Origin: Paenirhodobacter enshiensis
GTDB taxonomy: Bacteria > Pseudomonadota > Alphaproteobacteria > Rhodobacterales > Rhodobacteraceae
NCBI RefSeq assembly: GCF_000740785.1
Contig: NZ_JFZB01000005.1
Coordinates: 402,806-466,805, forward strand
DNA: 64,000 nucleotides
Direction of reading: 5' to 3'
The position numbers and the translations under genes are program-made. Below are positions 63,859-64,000 of this stretch, in pieces. The number at the start of each line of letters is the position of its first letter. The stretch's first letter is position 1. The notes below the pieces were generated by a model, which saw only the letters and a program-made list of their open reading frames with translations, searched no databases and was not told where the DNA came from.

Positions 63859-64000
63859 GTGGTTCAGCGGCAACATCTGGTGACGGGGGTGGCACTTGCG
63901 GCGAGCGTGCTGTGCGCGCTGGCAGGCTATGGGCTGACCTGGCGTTACGAGATGCGCAGCCTCGACCGGCAGCTGAACGACCGGCTGACGCTTGCCGGGC
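63859..64000 (+). CDS. Start of a DctB-like sensor histidine kinase (runs off the window)
   Basis: Only 47 codons are visible, beginning with GTG (VVQRQHLVTGVALAASVLCA). One membrane span (about 8-24) is followed by WRYEMRSLDRQLNDRLTLAG, resembling the periplasmic sensor start of C4-dicarboxylate sensor kinases such as DctB. The rest is needed for a firm call. Divergent from the DUF4139 gene. Confidence 0.5.
   Translation, partial: MVQRQHLVTGVALAASVLCALAGYGLTWRYEMRSLDRQLNDRLTLAG

Overview
The window is chromosomal DNA from an alphaproteobacterium, most likely family Rhodobacteraceae (a Rhodobacter or Paracoccus relative). The base composition is visibly GC-rich. The genes support the placement: a DUF1013/TrcR regulator, COQ9, an ATP synthase operon in the order atpHAGDC, a stand-alone rpsD, fused MnhA-type Mrp genes, a split metH, CbiZ next to BtuB/BtuF, and DUF2125 and extensin-like proteins. 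I see no prophage, IS element, CRISPR array, tRNA or rRNA. It reads as core genome with a few accessory nutrient cassettes.

Layout. 1-4.4 kb: the start of a TrkH K+ channel gene, rpsU, COQ9, a quinone oxidoreductase, a periplasmic RNase T2 and the trcR-like regulator. 4.4-8.5 kb: an Hsp70-like protein, a Zn/Cd/Pb-exporting P-type ATPase and its divergent MerR regulator, separated by a textbook 19-bp-spacer MerR promoter. 8.5-14.5 kb: a six-gene Mrp (Mnh/Pha) cation/proton antiporter operon. 14.8-19.0 kb: a sulfate ABC transporter (sbp-cysT-cysW-cysA) preceded by a 20-codon leader peptide with a late Cys codon and by an Rrf2 regulator. 19.2-21.9 kb: a 49-residue membrane protein and the glycine betaine demethylase genes gbcAB. 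22.2-26.1 kb: class Ib ribonucleotide reductase nrdHIEF. 26.4-34.1 kb: a vitamin B12 block in which a cobalamin riboswitch precedes btuB-btuF-cbiZ, followed by a B12-dependent methionine synthase split into two genes. 34.4-42.7 kb: rpsD with a long structured leader, hisC-tyrA-extensin, DUF2125, a ChaC-like enzyme and a MotA/MotB-like ion-channel pair with a long coiled coil. 43.1-48.7 kb: clpA, a CLC chloride channel, glyoxalase II and a methyltransferase. 49.0-53.8 kb: the F1 ATP synthase operon. 53.9-64 kb: an H-type lectin, a MATE exporter, DnaJ plus a CbpM-like modulator, cardiolipin synthase, an NlpC/P60 hydrolase, an M17 aminopeptidase, a beta carbonic anhydrase, a DUF4139 protein and the start of a probable DctB-like kinase.

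The most interesting non-coding signals are a dispersed palindromic repeat family (six copies, mostly between convergent genes, one supplying the stop codon and C-terminal tail of the NlpC/P60 gene), the cysteine-codon leader peptide before the sulfate operon, a long closing stem in front of gbcA, and a G9 tract inside the likely ATP synthase promoter. The most interesting protein pair without an assigned role is the MotA/MotB-like stator at 40.2-42.7 kb. All assignments come from reading the sequence and family knowledge; no database search was run.
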